64,000 bases of DNA, taken from NCBI RefSeq assembly GCF_033842475.1, contig NZ_JAWXYB010000018.1, forward strand, positions 1,595,501 through 1,659,500. Reading direction: 5' to 3'. Shown here one piece after another: positions 17,436-25,132 of this stretch (position 1 is its first letter; each line of letters starts with the position of its first letter). The position numbers and the translations under genes were made by a program. Below the pieces are notes generated by a model, which had not been told where the DNA came from, made no database searches, and saw only the letters and a program-made list of their open reading frames with translations. Source of the stretch: Acidiphilium acidophilum. GTDB taxonomy: Bacteria; Pseudomonadota; Alphaproteobacteria; Acetobacterales; Acetobacteraceae.

Positions 17436-18899
17436 GTGAGGCCGGTACCCGCCGGGGTGGGGCCGGGTCAGGCGCAGGTTGTGGTGCTGTTCGGGGCGAC
17501 CGGCGATCTGTCGCGGCGGAAACTGTTGCCGGGGCTGTTTCAATTGGTGACCGCCGGGTTCATTCCGGGCTGCCGGATCATCGGGGTTTCGCTCGATGAC
17601 ATCGATGCGGACGGGTTTCGCGCGATTGCCCTGGATGCGCTGCGGCAGTTTTCCAGCCGGGCGGTGAATGACGCGGATTGGGCTCATTTTGCCGGGATGC
17701 TCGACTATGTGGCGCTCGGGGCGGGGCCGGACGCCTTGCGGGGATCGGTGGCGCGGGCGGAACTCGCGCTCGGGGGGGATTCGCGCCGGGTGCATTATCT
17801 GAGCGTGCCGCCGAATGCGGCGCTGCCGGCGGTGCGGCTGCTGGCCGAGGCCGGACTGGTCGAGCGCTCGCGGATCATCATGGAAAAGCCGTTCGGGACT
17901 GATCTGGAAAGTGCGGTTTTGTTGAACGCGCGGCTGCATGAGGTGTTCGCGGAAGATCAGATTTTCCGGATCGATCATTTTCTGGGCAAGGAACCGGCGC
18001 AGAATATTCTGGCCTTCCGCTTCGGCAACGGGCTGTTCGAGCCGATCTGGAACCGCAATTTCATCGATCATGTCCAGATCGACGTCCCGGAAACGCTCGG
18101 TCTCGGGCGGCGCGCCGGGTTTTACGAGCAGACCGGCGCGTACCGGGACATGGTGGTGACGCATCTGTTCCAGATCCTCGCATTCATGGCGATGGAACCG
18201 CCGACGGCGTTGGAACCCGCGCCGATCAGCGAGGAAAAGAACAAGGTGTTCCGCAGCATGGTGGCGATCGATCCGCGCAACGTGGTGCGGGGGCAATATA
18301 CCTCGTACCGCACCGAGGACGGGGTCGATCCGGAATCCGATACCGAGACGTTCATTGCGCTGAAATGCCTGATCGACAACTGGCGCTGGGCGGGGGTGCC
18401 GTTTTTTCTGCGGACCGGCAAGCGCCTCGCCGAAGGGCAGCGGATCATTTCGATCGCGTTCCGCGAACCGCCAAAGAGCATGTTTCCGGCAGGGTCGGGC
18501 GTGGGCGCTCAGGGGCCGGATCATCTGACTTTCGACCTTGCCGATGCATCGCGCATGTCGCTGTCGTTTTATGGCAAGAGGCCGGGTCCCGGTATGCGGC
18601 TCGACAAGCTGAGCCTGCAATTCGCGATGCATGATACCGGGCTGGTGGGTGAAGTGCTCGAAGCCTATGAGCGGCTGATTCTGGATGCGATGCGCGGCGA
18701 CCACACGCTGTTCACCACGGCCGAGGGGATCGAGCGGCTGTGGGATGTGTCAAAGCCGCTGCTCGAAGCGCCGCCGCCAGTCCGGCTTTACGAGCCGGGC
18801 TCGTGGGGGCCGAAATCGATCCATCAGCTGATCGCCCCGCATGCGTGGCGGCTGCCGTTCGAGCGGGTGTGGCGGGGCGGAACGACGGTGACCGGCTGA
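17436..18899 (+). CDS. zwf: Glucose-6-phosphate 1-dehydrogenase
   Basis: A full-length 487-residue Zwf. The NADP-binding motif GATGDLSRRKLLP is near residue 20, the EKPFG motif near 150 and the active-site signature RIDHFLGKEP near 175. It oxidises glucose-6-phosphate to 6-phosphogluconolactone, feeding the Entner-Doudoroff and pentose phosphate routes and supplying NADPH. The start is the GTG at 17436; no strong ribosome site is seen. Unlike in many bacteria, no pgl or edd/eda gene follows; the downstream gene is convergent. Confidence 0.97.
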   Translation: MRPVPAGVGPGQAQVVVLFGATGDLSRRKLLPGLFQLVTAGFIPGCRIIGVSLDDIDADGFRAIALDALRQFSSRAVNDADWAHFAGMLDYVALGAGPDALRGSVARAELALGGDSRRVHYLSVPPNAALPAVRLLAEAGLVERSRIIMEKPFGTDLESAVLLNARLHEVFAEDQIFRIDHFLGKEPAQNILAFRFGNGLFEPIWNRNFIDHVQIDVPETLGLGRRAGFYEQTGAYRDMVVTHLFQILAFMAMEPPTALEPAPISEEKNKVFRSMVAIDPRNVVRGQYTSYRTEDGVDPESDTETFIALKCLIDNWRWAGVPFFLRTGKRLAEGQRIISIAFREPPKSMFPAGSGVGAQGPDHLTFDLADASRMSLSFYGKRPGPGMRLDKLSLQFAMHDTGLVGEVLEAYERLILDAMRGDHTLFTTAEGIERLWDVSKPLLEAPPPVRLYEPGSWGPKSIHQLIAPHAWRLPFERVWRGGTTVTG

Positions 18900-18904
18900 T
18901 CCGC

Positions 18905-20416
18905 CTAATCGCAGGTCGCGGGGTCGGCATCGGCGTTGGAGCAGGCGACGAGGCCGCGTGAGCCGGGATCGATTTGCTCGATGGTGATTTCATCGCCCGC
19001 CTCGATCGGCGCGGCGGTGCCGCCAATGGAGGCGACCCTGGCAAAGAAGGCGCGTTTGCCGGGTGGTTTGCCCTGCCCTGCCGGGCCGTAGACGGCGAAC
19101 ACCCGGTGGCTGGCGGCAAGGGCGGCTTGCGCCTTGCGCAGATGCCTCGTGGCCGGCCAGGGCGGATGGTCGGCCGCGGTTCCGGCGGTTTCGTAGGCAA
19201 GCATTGCCGGCGCGGCCCCATCGCTGACCAGAAGCATGTCGCCGGGCGCGATCCGCTGCGCGAGGATGGTGGCGGCTTCATCCCAGCGCGGCTTGGTTTC
19301 GGCATGGTAGTAGGGCAGCAGATTCACCACCAGCAGGATGCTTGCGGCGGCGGCGAGCGATGTGCGCAGGCGAGGACCGAACGCTTCGATGCCGATGCCG
19401 GCGAGCACGAAAAAGGGTGCTGCGCTCCAGAGCAGATAGCGCGGCAGCAGCACCGGGTGGATCAACGAGACCAGCGCCAGCGTGACCGGCAAGGCGAGGA
19501 ACGCGATGGCCAGGGTGATGAGCGATGCGGCCCGGTCGCGCAAATGCCATGCGCCGAGACCGGCGAGACCGAACATGAGGATCGCAACGGCGCCGAGCGG
19601 CGTCGGGAGCAATCGCATCGTGACCATGGTGGCGTCGCGGATGCCGTAAAGGCTCGCGGCATCGGCCCAGCCGGATCGCCATGACAAAGGCGGAATCCAG
19701 CCGAAGCTGCGCATGACGTGGTCGTGCTCGGCCCGCAGGATTGCCAGATAGACCGGGATGGCGGCTGCGATGATGCCGATCTGGACCGTGGCCCACCGGA
19801 GCAGAAACCGGCTGCGGTCCGGCACGCGGGGCAGGATCGCCACGCCCATCGCGAGGTTGGCCGCGATCAGCCACGGGAGCGCATCGCCCAGGGTCCAGAG
19901 CGCCCCCAGCGTGCCGGCGGCATAGGCGAGCCAGCCGGTAAGCGGACGACGCGCGGGGCTGCGCGTCAGCAGGATCAGCCCCCACAGGCCGAGCAGGATG
20001 ACGGCGGTCATCATCGTGTAGGATCGCGCTTCCTGGGCGAAACCAACCTGAAGCGGGGCGAGGGCCATGAACAGTCCGGCGAGCCAGGCCCCTGCCCTGC
20101 CGCCGATCGTCCAGGCGATGGCGAAAACCAGGCCCGCGGTGATCGCGCCAAAGATGGCGGGGACCAGCCGGAGCGCGAACGGTCCTGCACTGCCGCTGAG
20201 CGCGATGACGGCGTGTTCGATCAGGAAAAAAACCGGCGTGTGGTGATGCGCGAGCGAGTGGGCGATGACCCCGGCGAGCGGACGGGAGGCGCGGTGGACC
20301 GTGAAAACCTCATCGAGCCAGAACGGTTTGAACCCCAGCCCGTGCAGCCGGGCGAGCAGGGCGACCAGAACTATCGCAAGCCCCGACAGCCAGGAAGTGG
20401 CCCGGGCGCGGCTCAC
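18905..20416 (-). CDS. GT39-like (PMT/ArnT-type) membrane glycosyltransferase
   Basis: A 503-residue polytopic protein with about ten to twelve hydrophobic helices. Near the N-terminus PFWLDEVFTVHR carries the acidic catalytic motif of GT-C enzymes, followed by HHHTPVFFLIEH and FAQEARSYTMMTA, typical of the glycosyltransferase 39/DUF2723 group. Such enzymes use a polyprenyl-phosphate sugar donor on the periplasmic face. The C-terminal 90 residues are soluble. Its start overlaps the stop of a 62-residue gene. A role with the nearby GT2 enzyme is possible but unproven. Confidence 0.75.
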   Translation of the reverse strand: MSRARATSWLSGLAIVLVALLARLHGLGFKPFWLDEVFTVHRASRPLAGVIAHSLAHHHTPVFFLIEHAVIALSGSAGPFALRLVPAIFGAITAGLVFAIAWTIGGRAGAWLAGLFMALAPLQVGFAQEARSYTMMTAVILLGLWGLILLTRSPARRPLTGWLAYAAGTLGALWTLGDALPWLIAANLAMGVAILPRVPDRSRFLLRWATVQIGIIAAAIPVYLAILRAEHDHVMRSFGWIPPLSWRSGWADAASLYGIRDATMVTMRLLPTPLGAVAILMFGLAGLGAWHLRDRAASLITLAIAFLALPVTLALVSLIHPVLLPRYLLWSAAPFFVLAGIGIEAFGPRLRTSLAAAASILLVVNLLPYYHAETKPRWDEAATILAQRIAPGDMLLVSDGAAPAMLAYETAGTAADHPPWPATRHLRKAQAALAASHRVFAVYGPAGQGKPPGKRAFFARVASIGGTAAPIEAGDEITIEQIDPGSRGLVACSNADADPATCD

Positions 20417-20601
20417 GCCACGCCATCGCCATTCTGGCCATCATCGGGGCCGATCGCGAGCGAACCCATCCAGTCCTCGTCATCGTCGATCGGGACGGGA
20501 CCTGACTCGCGCTGCGGTTGCTTCACCGTGCCGGGGCCGGCGCCCTCATAGGTGATGCCCATGGCGGCGAAGGCGATCTCGATCAGGGAACGATGATGCA
20601 T
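20413..20601 (-). CDS. Small hypothetical protein overlapping the GT39-like gene
   Basis: A 62-residue frame, with no recognised family, whose stop overlaps the GT39-like start by 4 nt (ATGA), the main support for its being real. The N-terminal half could be a short amphipathic helix (SLIEIAFAAMGITYEG); the C-terminal half is acidic and polar (PIDDDEDW). No signal peptide. It may act as a leader or coupling gene. The 130-bp gap upstream shows nothing recognisable. Confidence 0.45.
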   Translation of the reverse strand: MHHRSLIEIAFAAMGITYEGAGPGTVKQPQRESGPVPIDDDEDWMGSLAIGPDDGQNGDGVA

Positions 20602-20731
20602 GGCGGGGATTCCGGTTTGACCCGATGTATCTGGTATCGAATCATGCCGGAATCATGGCGGCGTCGCGTCACAAATGATTACGGGCCATGCAAAATCGCG
20701 TGGGAGCAAGTCGGGCCGCGGGGCTTGAAGC

Positions 20732-21487
20732 CTAGACGCCAGCGAACCAGTCGTAGCCCTGATTTTCCCAGTATCCACCGGGGTATTTGTTGGTCACCGC
20801 GATGGATTGCAGGTTTTTCGCACTTTTGTAGCCGAGCTTGGTCGGGATACGCAGGCGCAAGGGCGCGCCCCATTCCGGGGTGAGCGGCTTGCTCTCGAAA
20901 TCGAGGGCCAGAATGGTCTGCGATTGCAGGGCGCTCGGCATGTCGATGCTGGTGGAATAGCCATCGAAGCAGGTGAAGCTGACATATTTCGCCCGCAGGT
21001 CGGCACCGATGCGCTTGAGAAAGACATGGAGCGGAACGCCGGACCATTGGCCGATCTGGCTCCAGCCCTCGATGCAGATGTGGCGGGTGATCTGGCTCTG
21101 CTGCGGCAGGGCGCGCAGATCCGCAACGCTCCAGGCGCGGGTTTCGCGCACCAGCCCGCTCACGCCGAGGCGCCAGGTTGCGGGATCGATGATCCGAACC
21201 TGCCATTCCGGGTAATAGGCGTTGAAACGGAACGGATGGGTGATCGCGCTCGCCGGATAGGTTTCCGCGAGCCGCGATTTATCGAACAGGGCTTCCTGGA
21301 TACGGTCGTCGAAACGGAGCATCGCTTCGAGGGCGGCATCGACGCCGGAATGGGTCGAGAGGTCGCAGCCGGTAAGCAGGGTGAGCGCGCCGAGGGAGAA
21401 GCTGCCGCGCAACAGGCCGCGACGGCGGAGGCGGGCGAACCCGGGTTTCAGATCATCGTGCCGCACGATCGGGGGTTTCGGGCTCAT
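20732..21487 (-). CDS. Sulfite-oxidase-fold molybdopterin oxidoreductase, Tat lipoprotein
   Basis: A 251-residue protein of the YedY/MsrP-related Oxidored_molyb family. The N-terminus has a twin-arginine motif (RRRGLLRG) and a lipobox ending at C41 (LLTGC), so it is probably exported folded and lipid-anchored. The molybdenum-ligating Cys is C138 in RHICIEGWSQIGQWSG, followed by FTCFDGYSTSIDMPSAL. The partner cytochrome b gene overlaps its start by 4 nt, giving a membrane route for electrons. The substrate is unknown (methionine sulfoxide, sulfite or another S/N-oxide). It is the last gene of an ECF-headed run. Confidence 0.88.
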   Translation of the reverse strand: MSPKPPIVRHDDLKPGFARLRRRGLLRGSFSLGALTLLTGCDLSTHSGVDAALEAMLRFDDRIQEALFDKSRLAETYPASAITHPFRFNAYYPEWQVRIIDPATWRLGVSGLVRETRAWSVADLRALPQQSQITRHICIEGWSQIGQWSGVPLHVFLKRIGADLRAKYVSFTCFDGYSTSIDMPSALQSQTILALDFESKPLTPEWGAPLRLRIPTKLGYKSAKNLQSIAVTNKYPGGYWENQGYDWFAGV

Positions 21488-22107
21488 GGCGTGGTTTCCG
21501 GATCGGCGCTGGTGTTCGCGATCATCGAGACCAGGGTGCGCGGGTAGAACGCCACCAGCGTGACATGGATCACCACGAAGGTCGCGATCAGGCCCATCAT
21601 GGCGAGGTGGATGCCGCGCGCGATCGGGTAGCCGCCGAACAGCCCGGTAAGCCAGCCGAACTGAACCGGTTTCCAGATCGCGAGCCCGGTGGCGACCGCG
21701 AAAGTGATGACGATGATGATCCCGGCATAGAGCAGGCGCTGCACCGCATTGTAGTGGCCGATCCGGTGCGGCAGGGCGAAGCGAAGTGCGGCGCCGAGAT
21801 CGCGCCCGACCTCGCGCGGATGGGGTGGGGCAAGGTCGCGGCGGAAATGGCCGGTGGCGATGCCGTAGGCGAGATAGGCCAACCCATCGGCGAAGAGCAG
21901 CCACATCGCGCTCAGGTGCCAGGCCAGCGCGCCGCCGAGCCAGCCACCGAGACCGGTCCATTGCGGGAACAGGAACGGCAGGCTGGGCGAGGCATCGTAG
22001 ATTTCCCAGCCGCTGAACATCATGCAGCCGATCGCGTAGACGCCGATCCAGTGCATGATGCGGATCGGGACCGGATGCGCCGGCCGCGCGGATCGAAGCG
22101 GACGCAT
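21484..22107 (-). CDS. Cytochrome b561-type membrane subunit
   Basis: A 207-residue di-haem cytochrome b with four hydrophobic helices. Candidate haem ligands are in IRIMHWIGVYAIGCM (helix 1), LAWHLSAMWLLFADG (helix 2), and the later GHYNAVQRLLY and GIHLAMMGLIATFVVIHV. It is the type that delivers quinol electrons to periplasmic molybdoenzymes or thiosulfate/formate reductases. The ATG at 22107 starts MRPLRSARP. Overlap with the molybdoenzyme gene strongly implies a complex. Confidence 0.87.
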   Translation of the reverse strand: MRPLRSARPAHPVPIRIMHWIGVYAIGCMMFSGWEIYDASPSLPFLFPQWTGLGGWLGGALAWHLSAMWLLFADGLAYLAYGIATGHFRRDLAPPHPREVGRDLGAALRFALPHRIGHYNAVQRLLYAGIIIVITFAVATGLAIWKPVQFGWLTGLFGGYPIARGIHLAMMGLIATFVVIHVTLVAFYPRTLVSMIANTSADPETTP

Positions 22108-22117
22108 CCGGCTCTCC

Positions 22118-22801
22118 TCACATCGGCGGCACGACGCCATCGACACCGACGGCGACGACATCGGCGGTGATTTTACCATCGGTTTCGCCGGCCTTGATGA
22201 ACACGTGCGAGCCATCGGTGGCATCGGCCTTCACGCCGGGGCGGAACTTCACGATCGGCGCCGTTGGCGGGACGATGATGGTCTGCTGGCCACCCTTGTA
22301 GGTGACGGTGAGGCGCTTGACCCCATCGCCCGATCTGGTCGCGGCGACATTGCCGTTGGTCATGGTGCTGGCGACCTTGCTGCCGGCGCCCGACACGGCG
22401 GCGACGTTGCCGTTGGTCATGGTGCTCGGCGTCTTCGCCGCCCCGTCGAGCGTGGTGTCGGGGATTTTGTCCCAGGCGTAGTGGCCTTCGCCGGTGCCGC
22501 GCATCGAATTCGGGAAGATCACCACTTCGAGGGCGATCATCTGATGGCCGACGGTTTTGGTCGCCGTGCCGATGAAGCTGTTCTTGTCGACCATGGCGAG
22601 CGAGGATTTCTCGACCTTGAGGTAGTGGGTGCCGGCCCCGATGCCGACGGTTTCGGTCTTGCCGCTGCCGGTTTTGAGGGTGAGGCTGTCGGCGCTGATC
22701 GCGGTGATGGTCCCGCGCAGGCGGACCGGCGTGGGCGCGGCGATGGCGGTGGCCGATACCATGACGGCGGCGGCGATGCCGAGCAGGAGGGTTGGTTTCA
22801 T
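22118..22801 (-). CDS. Secreted DUF5666-like protein with an internal repeat
   Basis: A 227-residue protein with a signal peptide (LLGIAAAVMVSATAIAA). The N-terminal part (VRLRGTITAISADSLTLKTGSGKTETV) and the C-terminal part (KRLTVTYKGGQQTIIVPPTAPIV) are beta-rich and look like DUF5666/OB-type modules found in exported proteins. In the middle, STMTNGNVAA occurs twice, 20 residues apart. No Cys, no membrane helix. It lies 10 nt upstream of the cytochrome b gene, so it may help assemble or serve the molybdoenzyme, but no function is known. Confidence 0.7.
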   Translation of the reverse strand: MKPTLLLGIAAAVMVSATAIAAPTPVRLRGTITAISADSLTLKTGSGKTETVGIGAGTHYLKVEKSSLAMVDKNSFIGTATKTVGHQMIALEVVIFPNSMRGTGEGHYAWDKIPDTTLDGAAKTPSTMTNGNVAAVSGAGSKVASTMTNGNVAATRSGDGVKRLTVTYKGGQQTIIVPPTAPIVKFRPGVKADATDGSHVFIKAGETDGKITADVVAVGVDGVVPPM

Positions 22802-22889
22802 CGGGTGTCCTTTGCGATGGGGCGAGGTTGCCCCGGGGTGAAATCGGGTCCGGCGAGGTGCCGGATGATGGGTGGGACGGGTAGCCGAG

Positions 22890-23648
22890 TTACTGCCAGC
22901 CCCATTTCGTGAAAATCGCTTTTCCTTTTGCCGAGGCGAGAAATGCCGCGAATTGCCTGACCATGGGGCGCGCTTCGCCGGCATGGGTCAGAGCGATTCC
23001 GGCATCGCGATAAATTGCGTATCGGGGTGCGATCGGCACGGTGGTGGCAAGGCTGGGATTGGCGACCTGCCAGATGTTCCAGATCAGCCAGGCGTCGAGC
23101 GATTTGTCCTTGATCCAGTCGGCGCGCGCGGCGGCGCTGTTGCCGGCGACCATGGCGATGTTGTGCCGGAAGCCGCGGATATCGGCGATGCTGCCGGTGC
23201 GCCCCGCGACATCCTCCCACAATCCCTGCTGACCCGCGCCGTTGACCACCAGAATATGATGCCCCGGCTTGAACAGATCGGTGATGCCGGTGATGTGGTC
23301 CGGGTTGCCGGGGCGGACCAGAATCGCCGCCGGGCGCAGATAGAGCGGTTCGACGCTCGCGGGATCGATCTCGGTGGGCATAGCGGTCTGGAAATCGCTC
23401 ATCATGGTTTCGGCACCGCTGAAGATCAGATCGGCATTGGCCTTTGCCTGATCGAGCCATTTCGGCGTGGGACCGGCGACGACGAGGACCTCGACGTGAT
23501 GCGCCGCGCCGAAGGCCTTTGCCGCCTCCTGCATGGCGGGGGCAGGCCCGCCCGGCCCATAGACATGGATCGGGGCTTCGGCATGGGCGGCTTCGGCACC
23601 GAACAGGGATGCGATGAGGGCGAGACCGATGAAACTGGATTTGAGCAT
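22890..23648 (-). CDS. AcfC-like periplasmic solute-binding protein
   Basis: A 252-residue exported protein (signal LALIASLFGAEAAHAE). It resembles accessory colonization factor AcfC and other type II oxyanion/molybdate-like binding proteins: IHVYGPGGPAPAMQEAAKAF, GPTPKWLDQAKANADLIFSG, ILVRPGNPDHI and KAIFTKWGWQ at the C-terminus. No permease or ATPase gene is nearby, so it may not be part of a full ABC transporter. It sits between the anti-sigma gene (82 nt) and the DUF5666-like gene (88 nt) on the same strand. A role in supplying or sensing the molybdoenzyme's substrate is an inference. Confidence 0.8.
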   Translation of the reverse strand: MLKSSFIGLALIASLFGAEAAHAEAPIHVYGPGGPAPAMQEAAKAFGAAHHVEVLVVAGPTPKWLDQAKANADLIFSGAETMMSDFQTAMPTEIDPASVEPLYLRPAAILVRPGNPDHITGITDLFKPGHHILVVNGAGQQGLWEDVAGRTGSIADIRGFRHNIAMVAGNSAAARADWIKDKSLDAWLIWNIWQVANPSLATTVPIAPRYAIYRDAGIALTHAGEARPMVRQFAAFLASAKGKAIFTKWGWQ

Positions 23649-23730
23649 GGATGGACCTTTTGAAACGTGACGATGGGGGGCGTGACGGCAAGACCTGCGC
23701 GAAGCGGACCGCATCGCGGCACATTCGTGC

Positions 23731-24510
23731 CTACAGCGCATGTTGATCTGCCCTGATCCGGTTGGCGATGCGGTGCAGGCGCGCGGGTTCGACCTCGGCA
23801 GCAACCGAGAAGCCGACACCGTGGCTGATCCAGGTGAACATGGTGTGACCATTGCGATGATCCTCGGTCATGCGGTCGCTGTGCGCGGGGACATCCATCC
23901 GGCGGACCAGAAGAAGCAGCGGGCGCGCATCGGGTGCCCGGTACATCACCACCGCAGCAGGGCCGTGCAGGGTCGCCAGCCATTCGATCCGCCCGACGGT
24001 ATAGCCGGATGCGGTCAGATCGGGCGGGCTGAAATCGTGACCGACCGCCGCTGTGAGGTCGGGCGCCGTCGTGCGTGTGGGCGTGGTGGGGGCGAAAATC
24101 CGGTAGGCGGCGCGGGTTTCGAGTTTCAGGGCGGCAATGCCGGTTGCGGCGGGGTCGCGATGTATCCCCAGATCGGCCCGAACGAACCAGCCCGAGGACG
24201 CCCCGATCCCGAAAGCGAGCAGGACCAGCGCGGCGGCCCGGGCGTGATCGGCAATCCAGCCGAAGCGGCGCTGCCGGCTGGCTGAAGCGAGGTGCGCCAT
24301 CGTCAGTTCGGGCGCGAGCGGCTGTTCGACGATGCCGGCGAGTCCCGCGCGGAGCTGTTCGCGCTGGCGACGCCAGCTCTCGATCCGGCGGTTCTGCCCG
24401 GGATGCTGCGCCAGATACGCGGCGACGATCGCTTCGCGCTCCGGGCCGAGCACGCCATCGACATAGGCGTGAAGATCGTCATCGGTAATCGGGGGGGTAT
24501 TCTGCGTCAT
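23731..24510 (-). CDS. Anti-sigma factor, membrane-anchored
   Basis: A 259-residue protein: N-terminal anti-sigma domain (DDDLHAYVDGVLGPEREAIVAAYLAQHP, residues 10-40, zinc-finger-like but without the Cys pair), a single membrane helix (AAALVLLAFGIGASSGWFV, about 90-110) and a periplasmic domain with YTVGRIEWLATLHGPAAVVMYRAP. This C-terminal pattern is common in anti-sigma factors paired with EcfG-like or ECF26-type sigma factors. Its start overlaps the sigma factor stop by 4 nt. It would sequester that sigma factor until a periplasmic signal is felt. Confidence 0.88.
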   Translation of the reverse strand: MTQNTPPITDDDLHAYVDGVLGPEREAIVAAYLAQHPGQNRRIESWRRQREQLRAGLAGIVEQPLAPELTMAHLASASRQRRFGWIADHARAAALVLLAFGIGASSGWFVRADLGIHRDPAATGIAALKLETRAAYRIFAPTTPTRTTAPDLTAAVGHDFSPPDLTASGYTVGRIEWLATLHGPAAVVMYRAPDARPLLLLVRRMDVPAHSDRMTEDHRNGHTMFTWISHGVGFSVAAEVEPARLHRIANRIRADQHAL

Positions 24511-25013
24511 GAAACGCTCCGCAAGCGGGGACGGGCGGTGCCGTCCATGAAATCGTTGAGCCGGTCGCGGGCGCGGCTGAGCCGCGACATCACCGTGCCG
24601 AGCGGCAGGTCGAGCATCGCCGCCACCTCGGCATAGGTGAAACCCTCGACGGTGACGAGCAGGAGGATTTCGCGCTGCTCCACGGGTAAGCCGGCGAGCC
24701 CGATCGTGAGGTCGCGCATCTGGAGCCCCGCTTCCTGGCCGGGTCGCACGGCGGCAGCCGGGCCGCCCGAGTCATCGAGCGGGGTCGTGGCGCGGTGTTT
24801 GGCGCGCCGACGGTCGCTGAGGAAGCGGTTGCGCAGGATGGCGAACAGCCATGGCCGGACCTGCTGATCCGCCATGCCGAGCCTGGGCCGTGCCAGCGCA
24901 TCGACCAGCGCGTCATGCACCAGATCATCGGCATCCTGCGCGGTGCCGAGCAAAGCACGGGCGAAACGGCGCAACGACGGGATCGTCTGCTCGATGGCAG
25001 CATGCGTGGTCAC
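24507..25013 (-). CDS. ECF-type RNA polymerase sigma factor
   Basis: A 168-residue ECF sigma factor. Region 2 is LRRFARALLGTAQDADDLVHDALVDALAR with VRPWLFAILRNRFLSDRRR, and region 4 is LPVEQREILLLVTVEGFTYAEVAAMLDLPLGTVMSRLSRARDRL. It begins a minus-strand run: sigma, anti-sigma, AcfC-like, DUF5666-like, cytochrome b, molybdoenzyme. It is distinct in sequence from the ECF factor at 11.1 kb. No -35/-10 motif in the 119-bp gap upstream is clear enough to mark. Confidence 0.92.
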   Translation of the reverse strand: MTTHAAIEQTIPSLRRFARALLGTAQDADDLVHDALVDALARPRLGMADQQVRPWLFAILRNRFLSDRRRAKHRATTPLDDSGGPAAAVRPGQEAGLQMRDLTIGLAGLPVEQREILLLVTVEGFTYAEVAAMLDLPLGTVMSRLSRARDRLNDFMDGTARPRLRSVS

Positions 25014-25132
25014 GCCCGAACGGGTTCAGCAGGATAGCGCACGGCACACTCCGAATATCTGGAGCAACAACGCACGAGCCCGCGATTTATTCCACGCGCT
25101 TCGACGATTTTTTGCGCCGGTAGGCGGGGGGA

